In this document: positions 8,479-17,637 of the stretch, piece after piece | How the letters are laid out: each line of letters starts with the position of its first letter | Position numbering within the stretch: the stretch's first letter is position 1 | Assembly: GCA_020062425.1 (NCBI GenBank) | Contig: JAGUWJ010000008.1 | Location: 1-32,496, forward strand | Length of the DNA stretch: 32,496 bases | Origin: Actinomycetota bacterium | GTDB taxonomy: Bacteria; Actinomycetota; Geothermincolia; Fen-727; Anoxymicrobiaceae | Direction of reading: 5' to 3' | The notes under the pieces: model-generated | The model's input: the letters and a program-made list of their open reading frames with translations, nothing else | What the model was told of the DNA's origin: nothing | Databases searched by the model: none | Translations under genes and position numbers: made by a program

Positions 8479-9606
8479 TTGAAGATACTGATATTCAGCT
8501 GGAAAGACCTCCGTCACCCCTGGGCCGGCGGCTCAGAGGTAAACATGCACGAGCAGGCCAGGAGGTGGGTCGAACGGGGTCACGAAGTCACTATCTACAC
8601 ATCGAGGCCCAAGGGGACGCCGCGCCGCGATAACATCGACGGGGTCGAGATACTGCGGGCCGGCTCGCATGTGACATCTTTCCTGCTAGCTCCTATCTAT
8701 TACCTGGGTGGCCTGAGGCACCGCGCGGACGTGATACTCGACATAATCAACGGAATCCCTTTCTCCTCTCCTCTCTTCTCGAGGAAACCTGTCGTCGGCC
8801 TCGTGCACCACGTGCACCGTGACATGTTCATACCGGAACTCGGTCAGGTCCTGGGGCGGTTGGGCAGGTTCATCGAGCGCTACCTGGTCCCGCTCATCTA
8901 CATGCGCAGCCCCATGGTCTGCGTATCGAACTCCACCGCCTCAGAGATAAGGAATAAGCTCTTCCTGGGCAGGCACATGGATCTTCGAGTGGTCTTCAAC
9001 GGCATCGACTGCTCCCAGTATGCCCCCGACGGCAGTGACAGGTTCGAGAGGCCTACCGTTCTCTACCTCGGCAGGTTGAAGCCGTACAAGCAGCTTCCGA
9101 GACTTATCCGCATAATGATGGAAGTCCGCAAACGGGTGCCTGAAGTAGAACTGCTCGTTGCAGGCGCCGGCGAGGCCATACTCGAAGCGCAGGCCGAGGT
9201 ACAAGCTCTCGACGCCGACGGGTTTATACGTTTCCTGTGGGAAGTGGACGAGAAAGAAAAAGTTGAGCTGTACAGATGGTCATGGGTGACCGCCACGGCT
9301 TCAACGATAGAGGGCTGGGGGCTGACCGTTATTGAGGCAAATGCGTGCGGGACCCCGGCGGTGGCATTCAACGTTCCCGGCCTTAACGAATCCATAATCA
9401 GCGGGAAAACAGGCCTTCTATCGGAGAGCGACGAAGAATTCGCTGAGCACCTGGTGAAGGTCCTTACCGACAGCGAGCTGCGTCAGAGGCTTGCCAGGCA
9501 GGCTCTGGAATGGTCCAATAATTTCAGCTGGCAGGTAACGGCGGAGCAGACGCTCGGAATCCTTGAAGAGGCGGTCGCCAATAGGGAATCGCATCAAGAA
9601 ATCTGA
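8479..9606 (+). CDS. Glycosyltransferase family 4 (GT-B fold)
   Basis: MKILIFSWKDLRHPWAGGSEVNMHEQARRWVERGHEVTIYTSR..., VLYLGRLKPYKQLPRLI, and GWGLTVIEANACGTPAVAFNVPGLNESI. GGAGG just upstream of a TTG codon at 8479 favours this start over GTG 8455. Confidence 0.9.
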   Translation: MKILIFSWKDLRHPWAGGSEVNMHEQARRWVERGHEVTIYTSRPKGTPRRDNIDGVEILRAGSHVTSFLLAPIYYLGGLRHRADVILDIINGIPFSSPLFSRKPVVGLVHHVHRDMFIPELGQVLGRLGRFIERYLVPLIYMRSPMVCVSNSTASEIRNKLFLGRHMDLRVVFNGIDCSQYAPDGSDRFERPTVLYLGRLKPYKQLPRLIRIMMEVRKRVPEVELLVAGAGEAILEAQAEVQALDADGFIRFLWEVDEKEKVELYRWSWVTATASTIEGWGLTVIEANACGTPAVAFNVPGLNESIISGKTGLLSESDEEFAEHLVKVLTDSELRQRLARQALEWSNNFSWQVTAEQTLGILEEAVANRESHQEI

Positions 9607-11704
9607 CCTTCTGGGCCCGGCGTATTTCGCGGTCCTCGCCGTGGCGATCTGGGGTCCGGCCCTCTTTGACAACGGCTACGTGCTGCTCGGGGACATGGTA
9701 TTCACTCCGGCGATGCACATGCCTTCCTCTCTTCTCGGGCCCACTCAGGGAACGTTGAACGTGACGCTCGTCTACGGTGGGGTCTGGCTTGCCACACGTG
9801 TCGTGGGAGCCGTTATCCTGCAAAAAGCGGTACTCTTCCTCATAGCGTTCCTGTCCGGATACCTTATGTACAGAAACATCCCCTCCCGGAACACCTGGGC
9901 GCGGCTCTTCGCCGGAACCGTCTACGCGGTCAACCCTTTCGTATATGTCCGGATGTTAATGGGACAGTGGGGAATGCTGCTCGGCTATGCTTTGCTGCCG
10001 GTTGCCGTAGCTTCCATGTTTAAGACGGTGCGGGACCCGACCGCCGGGCGCTGCGCCAGGACGGCCCTCTGGCTTGCTTCCATCGCCGTCTTCAGCCTGC
10101 ACATGGGTGCGATCGCGCTGCTGGCCTGCGCCGTCTCGGCGTGTTTTGAGCTCTACCGCCTGCGCCCGGTGCGCAAGGCCGCGATGGCCCTTGCCCTGGT
10201 TGCGCTCCTGTTCGTCGCGCTCTCCGCGTTCTGGCTCTTCGGAGCGATCGGGGGTGACTCCACCCTCAAGGCCATAGGCAGAGCAGACCTCGAAGCCTTC
10301 CGGACGCGCTCAACTTCCAGCGCTGGCACCGGGATCTCAGTTATGGGGATGTACGGGTACTGGAAAGCTGCGATCGACTCTCTGCTGCCCAGGCAGCACG
10401 TTCCCCTGTGGCCGGTGTTCGCATTCGGGTTCATGGCGCTGGCGCTCTACGGTTTCCTGGCATACATAAAAGACACCGTGAGGGGCCCGCTCGCCTGGAC
10501 CATGCTGGTGCTGGGAATCGCCGGGTTCTTCCTTTCGCTCGGCTCAAACGCGCCGATCACCGGTCCGGTCTTCTCCTGGTCATATGAGCACGTGGCCTTT
10601 TTCAGGCTGTTCCGGGAGCCTCAGAAGTTCACGGCACTCCTCACGCTCTCCTATGCGGTACTGGGAGGACTGGCCGTGGACAGGTTGACGGCCCCCGCGG
10701 AAGAACGGGGGCGCACCGGGGCGTCCTGGCGGACCTGGGCCGTCCCCCTCCTGCTGATACTGGCGGTCTGCTTCTACAGCTTCAGAATCTTCGGAGGTCT
10801 CTGGGGTGAAGCGAGAGCGGTCTCCTATCCCTGGTCCTGGAAGGAAGCGAAGGAATACCTTGACTCCAAGTCCGGGAGCGGGCGAGTACTCTACCTCCCA
10901 CCTTACTGGTACATGAGGTTCGATTTCACCGGCAGCGACCTGACCATCACCGCTCCAATGCGGTTCTACTTCACAAATCCCTACATCCAGCTGAATCAGA
11001 TGATAGTCGGAGGAGTGGTCATCGACAGGGGGGCAACGGATGCCTATGTCCAGGCCGCCCTGGAATCCGCCCGCGTGCAGGATAACCTGGGGGCTTCACT
11101 TGCTCCGCTCGACGTGGACTACGTCCTGCTCGCTCTCAACCAGGCGTCCCAGCAGTTCGAATTCGTTCTCGCTCAGGACGACCTCGAGGTCGTCAAGCGA
11201 TGGGACGACCTGGTACTGCTCCGCAACAGGGTGGTTTCCGCAAGACTCATGCAGGCAGAAGGCAACGGTTACTTCAACGGGTGGAACGAGCTCACCCGGC
11301 GCGCGTCGGGACGGAACATGACCGGCTCCCGATTCCTCGAGAGCGGTCAAACCGCCGTGCCCGCCGCTGAGGGGAAACCGATTGCCTTTGAGACCTCACT
11401 CTGCCAGGCGCTGGAGTTCGGCCGGGTGGACCCCGCGGGTGGAAGATGGATATTGTTTTCCGAGACCTACGACAGATGGTGGCGGATGAACGGTGGCCGG
11501 CCACAGAGGAACATGGACCTGCTCTGTGCTTTCGAGACATCCGAGGCCGGTGCCTCGAACAGAATCGTATTCCGCAACCCTTATATTATCGCAGGCTACG
11601 CGGTAAGCGGCTGCGCCCTGCTGTCGTGCCTGGTACTGCTCGCCCTGGAACGCCGCCGGAACAGGCACGATGAGGGTCGGAGGAATGTCAGTGAATCCGG
11701 TTAG
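9563..11704 (+). CDS. Large polytopic membrane protein, GT-C/YfhO-like putative glycosyltransferase
   Basis: 713 aa, many TM segments, AGTVYAVNPFVYVRMLMGQWGMLLGYALLPVAV, then an extracytoplasmic domain with ILFSETYDRWWRM and a final TM. The TTG start overlaps the upstream gene by 44 nt, so the start is uncertain. Confidence 0.75.
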   Translation: MKRRSPIGNRIKKSDLLGPAYFAVLAVAIWGPALFDNGYVLLGDMVFTPAMHMPSSLLGPTQGTLNVTLVYGGVWLATRVVGAVILQKAVLFLIAFLSGYLMYRNIPSRNTWARLFAGTVYAVNPFVYVRMLMGQWGMLLGYALLPVAVASMFKTVRDPTAGRCARTALWLASIAVFSLHMGAIALLACAVSACFELYRLRPVRKAAMALALVALLFVALSAFWLFGAIGGDSTLKAIGRADLEAFRTRSTSSAGTGISVMGMYGYWKAAIDSLLPRQHVPLWPVFAFGFMALALYGFLAYIKDTVRGPLAWTMLVLGIAGFFLSLGSNAPITGPVFSWSYEHVAFFRLFREPQKFTALLTLSYAVLGGLAVDRLTAPAEERGRTGASWRTWAVPLLLILAVCFYSFRIFGGLWGEARAVSYPWSWKEAKEYLDSKSGSGRVLYLPPYWYMRFDFTGSDLTITAPMRFYFTNPYIQLNQMIVGGVVIDRGATDAYVQAALESARVQDNLGASLAPLDVDYVLLALNQASQQFEFVLAQDDLEVVKRWDDLVLLRNRVVSARLMQAEGNGYFNGWNELTRRASGRNMTGSRFLESGQTAVPAAEGKPIAFETSLCQALEFGRVDPAGGRWILFSETYDRWWRMNGGRPQRNMDLLCAFETSEAGASNRIVFRNPYIIAGYAVSGCALLSCLVLLALERRRNRHDEGRRNVSESG

Positions 11705-12857
11705 CGTCGACAAGCCCAGGATGCTGGTCCTGCTGTGGCACTCCCCCCAGCAGCAGATAACCGCCGGCGGGTTCAAGCGTGCCCTGGAGATACTGAAGAG
11801 AGCTCCGGGCGAATGGGACATACTCGTGCTCGACGATGAGCCGAGTTTCCTCAAGGGGCTCGAGGCTGAGGGTTTTCGTATCATCGAGTACCGTATACCG
11901 CGCGTTCTCAGGCGCATGGCGAACCGGTTCTTCACACTCGGACGGCTTCTGGAGTGGGTGTGGGCGTTCCTGTTGATGACAGCCGCATGCCTGCGCCTGC
12001 GGTTCCTGGGCGAGAGTTTCGACATCGTTTACGTGCCGAGCGCGGAGCAGGTCCCCGCGCTCGCTTCGGCTGTGATCGCGCGGCACCTGTTCCACTCGCG
12101 GCTGGTCGCCTGCAACATGAACATAGAAATTTTCCCCAAGCCGCTCCGAGCACCCTTCGCCCGGCTTCACAACTCAGCCGATTCGGTCATAACGCTGTCC
12201 CGGGATCTGGCGAAGAACCTGCGAACCTATGGCGTCAAGGCTCCCATCAAAGTGAACGGCGTGGGTCTCGACTACGAGTTCATCCGGGCCTCGGTGGCCG
12301 AACTGCCGCCCGCCAAGAGTTTTGACGCGGTATACGTCGGGAGGCACGACCGGGAGAAGGGCATCTTCGACCTGATCGAGTGCTGGGAACTGGTCGTAGA
12401 CCGTTTGCCGAACGCCAGGTTGATAACGGTAGGGTACTGCAATCCGGTTAACCTGTCCAAGCTGAAGTCCGCGATACGCGAAAAAGGTATTGGCCGTAAC
12501 GTGGTCTTGGCCGGCGTGGTGGACGAGATGGAAAAGTTGTCGATCATCCATGCGAGCAGGATATGCCTGTTCCCGAGTTACGTGGAAGGTTGGGCGATAG
12601 CTCCGCAGGAGTGCCTCGCCTGCGGGCTTCCGGTGATAACTTACGACCTGCCGGTGTACGCGGAGAACATAAAGCCGTGCGAGGCGGTGATTACCGTACC
12701 CGTCGGAGACAGGTCGAGGATGGCCGCAGAGACGTGCGGTTTGCTTACAAGCGAAGCCTGGTCCCGTTACGCGGATATCGGACCACGTTTCGTGAGGCAG
12801 TTCGAGTGGGAGAGCGTGGCTCGTAAAGAGTTCGAGATACTGCGGGGAGATGCATGA
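11685..12857 (+). CDS. Glycosyltransferase family 4 (GT-B fold)
   Basis: FDAVYVGRHDREKGIFDLIECWELVVDRLPNARLITVG and GWAIAPQECLACGLPVITYDLPVYAE. GGAGGA RBS directly before ATG 11685; the ORF is open from 11670. Confidence 0.88.
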   Translation: MSVNPVSVDKPRMLVLLWHSPQQQITAGGFKRALEILKRAPGEWDILVLDDEPSFLKGLEAEGFRIIEYRIPRVLRRMANRFFTLGRLLEWVWAFLLMTAACLRLRFLGESFDIVYVPSAEQVPALASAVIARHLFHSRLVACNMNIEIFPKPLRAPFARLHNSADSVITLSRDLAKNLRTYGVKAPIKVNGVGLDYEFIRASVAELPPAKSFDAVYVGRHDREKGIFDLIECWELVVDRLPNARLITVGYCNPVNLSKLKSAIREKGIGRNVVLAGVVDEMEKLSIIHASRICLFPSYVEGWAIAPQECLACGLPVITYDLPVYAENIKPCEAVITVPVGDRSRMAAETCGLLTSEAWSRYADIGPRFVRQFEWESVARKEFEILRGDA

Positions 12858-15655
12858 AACACCCCGGTGCCCGCTCCGAAAAGGTGCCGTTGTCCCAGAC
12901 CAGGTGGTTCCCGCACGCCGTCTGCGTGTTCATAATAGTGAGCGCCGCGTGCCTGCTCTTCTACAAGCATTTCTACATGCGCGGCCCCCTGATGCATATC
13001 GACATGACGTTCCCATCCACAGTCAATCGGAATATGAGCCTTTACACAAACACCTGGTGGCAGTACGGCAGCGTACAGAACATCTGGAACGTCCAGAGGG
13101 CCTTCTGGTCGCTTCCCCTGCTGGGAGTTGCCTGGCTCCTGCGGATGTCCACAGCGCTATATCTTCTGGTCCTGTTCCTGGGAACCTTCGCTCTGGCAGG
13201 CGTATCGATGTACGCTTTCGCGTACCGCTTCCTGTGTTCGAACCGGCTCGGGGCAGACCGGCGACTTGCTCCTTTCGCTGGAGCCGTCCTGGCGGCTTTT
13301 GTCTTTATGTATAACCCCTGGTCCATCAGTCACCTGTGGCCTTACTTCGGCTATCCCGCCTACGCGGTGATGCCGCTCGTCTTCATGCTTCTTGTCAGTG
13401 CTGTGAAGCGGCCCAGGGCAAGTACCGTCATCGCGCTGGCGCTGCTTGTCTCGGTCGCCAGCACGGGGCCGATCTGCGTCATATGGCTCTGGTTTCTCAT
13501 AATCACGTACATGTTGTTCAACCTGGCCGCCAGCAGGTTCAGCCGGGAAAGCGCCATCTCCACCGTCAAGGTCCTCATCCCTACCGCGGCCATATACGCA
13601 CTTGTCGGCGCGGCCTGGATATTCCCCTACCTCGGGGCGCAGCTCGCGGACAAGCCCTTCGTCCCCTCTTACGCGCCGACGCTGTCCCAGTCGATGCTGG
13701 ACACCCTCTCGGCGAGCAACTCCGTGGTTAACAATGTCCGGCTGGTATCAGGGTGGGGCATGCCGGTTGACGCGCTCGGCCAGCCCTCGTGGTGGCAGGC
13801 GCTCTGGTTCGCGCTTCCCCTGCTGGCGATCGTGGGCATGTTCGTCCTTTACCGAAGGGCCAAGCTCAGCCGGTACGCGCTGTACTGGTCGATACTTTTC
13901 GCTATATCAGTCCTGCTTGCAACGGGTTCCTCGTTCATCCTGAAGAAGCCTTACAGCTACCTCGTCCTCAGGGCTCCCGGGGCTTCCATATTCGGCTGGG
14001 TGTTCAGGGCTGCTGACAGGTGGCTGTTCTACGTTCCCTTCTTCTACGCCCTGATGGCGGCCGTGGCGGTCGCGGTGCTGCTCGAACGCCGGTCACGCGT
14101 ACCGGGGGTTGTCGCGGCCCTGCTGGCGGGCCTCCTCGTGCTCGCCTCGTTTGTGCCGCTAGCGTACTTGTACGCCAACCGGGTCTTCGACCCTACGCAG
14201 GTGCCGGAAGACTACAATGCGATCAATGAGCACATCGAGGAAGAAGCGCCGGGTTTAAGGCCCGTCCGTCTGCCTTTCTCGAGGGACGGCTTCCGATACT
14301 CCTGGGCGCCTTACAAGCGCATCGGGGCTTTCGACGTGTACTCATCGAACCCGTCCCTGAACAACCTACAGGATATATACGCCAGGGAGTCTTACTACTA
14401 TTGGCTGGAGGACGTCCTATCGAAGGTCTCCACCGGTTCTGTGCAGCTCAGAGAAAAACAACTTACGCTGGGAGACGATATCGTATCGAAACTCCTGGCG
14501 CCGTTTTCGGCCGAGTTCATGGTCTTCGACCGGTCGGTCCCCGGTTACAGGTCCGAGGAAACCTTCAATCGCGACAGGAGTCTTGTCAGGACAAACGGGA
14601 CGGACATCCTTGATCTCTACGCTCTCGACCGTCCGGTCGATTACATCCGCGCCGCAACTTCTTACCCTGTGGTCAGCACTTTCTTTGACAACCTGTCTCT
14701 GAGCCGAGCTCTGTCTCCTTCGGCACTCGAGCGGGTGGCTTTCGTCAACGGCGGAGAGGACCTCGCAGGGGTGAAGACAGAGAGGCTGGACGACAACCTG
14801 GAGACGATTAACTACAACCCGGGCTTCGACGACTGGTCGGGGGGCTCGCCTACGTCATGGACCCTGGTGAACCCCAGTGTGCGAGTGGGTCTCTCCCCGG
14901 CACGAGGGGTGGAAGGCGACCCGGATGAAAGCCTCGAAGTAAGGAACGGTAATTACAGCGCTCTCGGGATAGCTTGGGTCGCGGGCGACGAGTTACCAGT
15001 CCAATCGGGCTCTGTCTATACCGTGGATACCAGGGTCAGGTACAGGAACTCGAACTGGACCCACGTGGCGGTCGAAGGCTATCTGAAGTCACGGGAAGAA
15101 TGGGTACAGCTGGTGCAGTGCCCAACGATCCTTTCGGGAACCGCCGGCTGGCACAGGTGGAGGTGTTCTTTCTACATGCCGGAAGGTGTGACGGCTATAC
15201 GTCCGATGCTTGCGGCTGGCTGGGCGCGAGATACCTCCAAGGGTCCGGCGCGGAGCTGGTTCGACGATATCCGGATGTCCAAGGTCGACCCGGATTATAT
15301 CGCCGGCCTGGGGGCGGACGAGCCTCCAGAATTAAATTGGAAGACGGAGAACCCGCACAGGCACGTTGTCGAGGTAAAAGGCGCGATATCCCCGTTCATG
15401 CTGGTCTTAGGTGAGGCCTACGACCCGCTCTGGGTGGCGCGCGTGGAGAACGGTCCCGAAATCGAGCCCGCGAGGTTGTATTCTACTGTCATGGGGTTTC
15501 CTGTGGAGAAGCAGGGAGATTACAGGATTATAATCGAGTACCGGCCCCAGCGGTGGTTTCTGGCCGGACTGGTGGTCTCCTCGACAGTATTCGTGGCATG
15601 TCTGTTGTTTCTATTGGGTTGGATGATTCTTTCAAAGCAAGAAGTGGCTCAATAA
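12854..15655 (+). CDS. Large GT-C-like (AftD/YfhO-like) membrane glycosyltransferase with jelly-roll-like ectodomain
   Basis: 933 aa. HIDMTFPSTVNRNMSLYTNTWWQYGSVQN... followed by ~12 TM segments and an ectodomain (NPGFDDWSGGSPTSW...GDELPVQSGSVYTVDTRVRYRNSNWTHVAVEGY...WFDDIRM), a 'PFMLVLGEAYDPLWVAR' module and a final TM. ATGA overlap with the upstream stop. Confidence 0.8.
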   Translation: MKHPGARSEKVPLSQTRWFPHAVCVFIIVSAACLLFYKHFYMRGPLMHIDMTFPSTVNRNMSLYTNTWWQYGSVQNIWNVQRAFWSLPLLGVAWLLRMSTALYLLVLFLGTFALAGVSMYAFAYRFLCSNRLGADRRLAPFAGAVLAAFVFMYNPWSISHLWPYFGYPAYAVMPLVFMLLVSAVKRPRASTVIALALLVSVASTGPICVIWLWFLIITYMLFNLAASRFSRESAISTVKVLIPTAAIYALVGAAWIFPYLGAQLADKPFVPSYAPTLSQSMLDTLSASNSVVNNVRLVSGWGMPVDALGQPSWWQALWFALPLLAIVGMFVLYRRAKLSRYALYWSILFAISVLLATGSSFILKKPYSYLVLRAPGASIFGWVFRAADRWLFYVPFFYALMAAVAVAVLLERRSRVPGVVAALLAGLLVLASFVPLAYLYANRVFDPTQVPEDYNAINEHIEEEAPGLRPVRLPFSRDGFRYSWAPYKRIGAFDVYSSNPSLNNLQDIYARESYYYWLEDVLSKVSTGSVQLREKQLTLGDDIVSKLLAPFSAEFMVFDRSVPGYRSEETFNRDRSLVRTNGTDILDLYALDRPVDYIRAATSYPVVSTFFDNLSLSRALSPSALERVAFVNGGEDLAGVKTERLDDNLETINYNPGFDDWSGGSPTSWTLVNPSVRVGLSPARGVEGDPDESLEVRNGNYSALGIAWVAGDELPVQSGSVYTVDTRVRYRNSNWTHVAVEGYLKSREEWVQLVQCPTILSGTAGWHRWRCSFYMPEGVTAIRPMLAAGWARDTSKGPARSWFDDIRMSKVDPDYIAGLGADEPPELNWKTENPHRHVVEVKGAISPFMLVLGEAYDPLWVARVENGPEIEPARLYSTVMGFPVEKQGDYRIIIEYRPQRWFLAGLVVSSTVFVACLLFLLGWMILSKQEVAQ

Positions 15656-15708
15656 GCTCGACTTTGGTCGCTGCAGTCTATTGAGGAACTGAAAAGGGAA
15701 GACTATAG

Positions 15709-16701
15709 ATGACACTCATGGCAAAAGAAAGCGGCGGCGGCTCGAGTTCGGGCATGAAGACTTTCAGCGTGCTGATACCGGCCCTGAACGAGGAGAAGAA
15801 TATAGGCAACCTGCTGGACGACATCCTGGGCCAGGACCTGGGCCAATCGCTTGTACTGGAAAAGGTCATTGTGGTTTCGGACTGTTCAACGGACGGCACC
15901 GAGCAACTGGTAAATGACCGGTCGAGCGCAGACAGTCGAATCAGCATGATAGTGAATAGACGCACGGTCGGCAAGCCGGAATCAATCAACAGGGGGATCA
16001 GCAATTCTTCGAGTGATTTCTTAGTCCTCCTCGATGGAGACGTCAGGTTGAACGGGTGTGATGTTCTGCGTGAACTCCTCGATGGCATCGGGCCTGACGT
16101 CGGTCTGATAGGCGGAAATCCTGTTCCAGCCTCGGGGAGATCAAACCTTGCATCGTCCCTGAGCAGGTGCGGGGATTACTTGAGAAACGCCATAAAGATG
16201 CGCATAAGAAACGGCGATACCCTATACAGCGCCCATGGCCGCATCCTGGCACTCAGCAGGGGACTTTATTCTTCTGTCAGATTGCCATTTGATGAAGACC
16301 CAACCAAAGGACTCGTTCCAGAGGACCAGTTCCTCTACATGGCTTGCCTTCAGCATGGAATGCGTTTCGAGTTGAGAAACAACGCGGAAGTGCTGTTCAG
16401 GCTGCCAACATCTCTCGGTGATTACATCCGTCAGGGAACCCGGTTCGTCTTCTCAATGTCGACCACAAGTGCGTTGTTCGATGCGGATCTCGCCCACCGC
16501 GCGTATCACATACCTTTCAGGGTGAAGGTCGCGGCAATTCTTGATTGCTTTCGGAATACACCTTTGACAACTGTTCTCTGGATACTGTTTCAGCTGTACG
16601 GACGCCTGGTGCTGCTGTTCCGAATGTACGTCTCCAAGAAATCGATACATTCAGCATGGGATGTATGCGAAACGACGAAAGACAGGGTGGAAATCGACTG
16701 A
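15709..16701 (+). CDS. Glycosyltransferase family 2
   Basis: FSVLIPALNEEKNIGNLLDDIL, VIVVSDCSTDGTEQLV, LVLLDGDVRLNGCDVL; a typical GT2 N-terminus with a C-terminal hydrophobic segment. Confidence 0.9.
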   Translation: MTLMAKESGGGSSSGMKTFSVLIPALNEEKNIGNLLDDILGQDLGQSLVLEKVIVVSDCSTDGTEQLVNDRSSADSRISMIVNRRTVGKPESINRGISNSSSDFLVLLDGDVRLNGCDVLRELLDGIGPDVGLIGGNPVPASGRSNLASSLSRCGDYLRNAIKMRIRNGDTLYSAHGRILALSRGLYSSVRLPFDEDPTKGLVPEDQFLYMACLQHGMRFELRNNAEVLFRLPTSLGDYIRQGTRFVFSMSTTSALFDADLAHRAYHIPFRVKVAAILDCFRNTPLTTVLWILFQLYGRLVLLFRMYVSKKSIHSAWDVCETTKDRVEID

Positions 16702-16736
16702 CTGCAAACGATTGAATTGTAGGTGGTAAGGAACCA

Positions 16737-17468
16737 TTGTCGAATGCCGGTTGCGCGCTTTATGTCGCAAGAAGCCTCCTCGGCGAGGGCTACCATGATG
16801 CAAGAGTGCTGGAGGTGGGCTCTTTTGATGTAAGCGGCGGGTACAGGTCTCTGGTCGAACTACACGGTGGTTTTTCAAGCTACACGGGCGTGGATATCGT
16901 GGAAGGACCGGGGGTCGACCAGGTCTGCGACGCCTGTGATGTCGTTTCATGTTTCGGTGAGGATTCGTTCGACGTAGTCATCAACACGGATCTTCTGGAG
17001 CACGTCCGGGATTGGCGAACAGTGGTCTCCAATCTGAAGAGAGTATGCCGACCCGGCGGCGTCATCATACTGACGACCCGTTCGAGAGGCTGCGGGTATC
17101 ATGCTGTGCCTTACGATTTCTGGAGATTCGAAACAACCGACATCAAAGAGATCTTCGCAGATTTCGAACTCATGGACATCGAAAAGGACCCGCGTGAGCC
17201 CGGCGTTTTTGCCAAGATGCGGAAGTCCCTGGATTTCGTTGAACGAGATCTGAGCGACTACCATCTCTACAGCATCGTTACCAGAAGCAGAGTGAAAGAA
17301 CTGAACAATGAGAGCATGCGCGGCGGCAGATATCTGTTGTTGATGGCCGGCGCGCTGTTACGCCAGTTCGCCAAATGGGCCCTTGATGACTCGCGAACCA
17401 GCGCGGGCGCGGCCTTTCGGAAACAGGTAGCTGCGATCAAGCTGATCTTGAAGCTTTCAAGATTGTGA
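16737..17468 (+). CDS. Class I SAM-dependent methyltransferase
   Basis: RVLEVGSFDVSGGYRSLVELHGGFSSYTGVDIVEGPGVDQVCDA...FDVVINTDLLEHVRDWRTVVSNLKRVCRPGGVIILTTRS. TTG start with AAGGA upstream. Confidence 0.88.
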   Translation: MSNAGCALYVARSLLGEGYHDARVLEVGSFDVSGGYRSLVELHGGFSSYTGVDIVEGPGVDQVCDACDVVSCFGEDSFDVVINTDLLEHVRDWRTVVSNLKRVCRPGGVIILTTRSRGCGYHAVPYDFWRFETTDIKEIFADFELMDIEKDPREPGVFAKMRKSLDFVERDLSDYHLYSIVTRSRVKELNNESMRGGRYLLLMAGALLRQFAKWALDDSRTSAGAAFRKQVAAIKLILKLSRL

Positions 17469-17476
17469 AGGGCGCT

Positions 17477-17623
17477 ATGATGGGATGGAGCCTGTCATGG
17501 CGGAGGTTTCTTACTGCGGCTGACTTCTTTTTAAACCGCTGGATTTCCAGACTGTATGATAATCTGGCTCAAGGTATATTCATGGTTTTCAAAAGCGTTT
17601 GGGCAATAATGCGACTCCAATGA
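17477..17623 (+). CDS. Possible 48-aa small amphipathic/membrane-associated protein (absent from ORF track)
   Basis: Hand-translated: MMGWSLSWRRFLTAADFFLNRWISRLYDNLAQGIFMVFKSVWAIMRLQ*. GAAGGG about 5 nt before ATG; fills the gap between the genes ending at 17468 and starting at 17638/17653. Confidence 0.45.
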   Translation: MMGWSLSWRRFLTAADFFLNRWISRLYDNLAQGIFMVFKSVWAIMRLQ

Positions 17624-17637
17624 TCGATTCGCGGTGA

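Noticed and set aside
13336-13731. Out-of-frame ORFs inside the 933-aa glycosyltransferase gene
   Set aside because: Composition expected of frame-shifted high-GC coding sequence; the main frame is continuous and aligns with its paralog.
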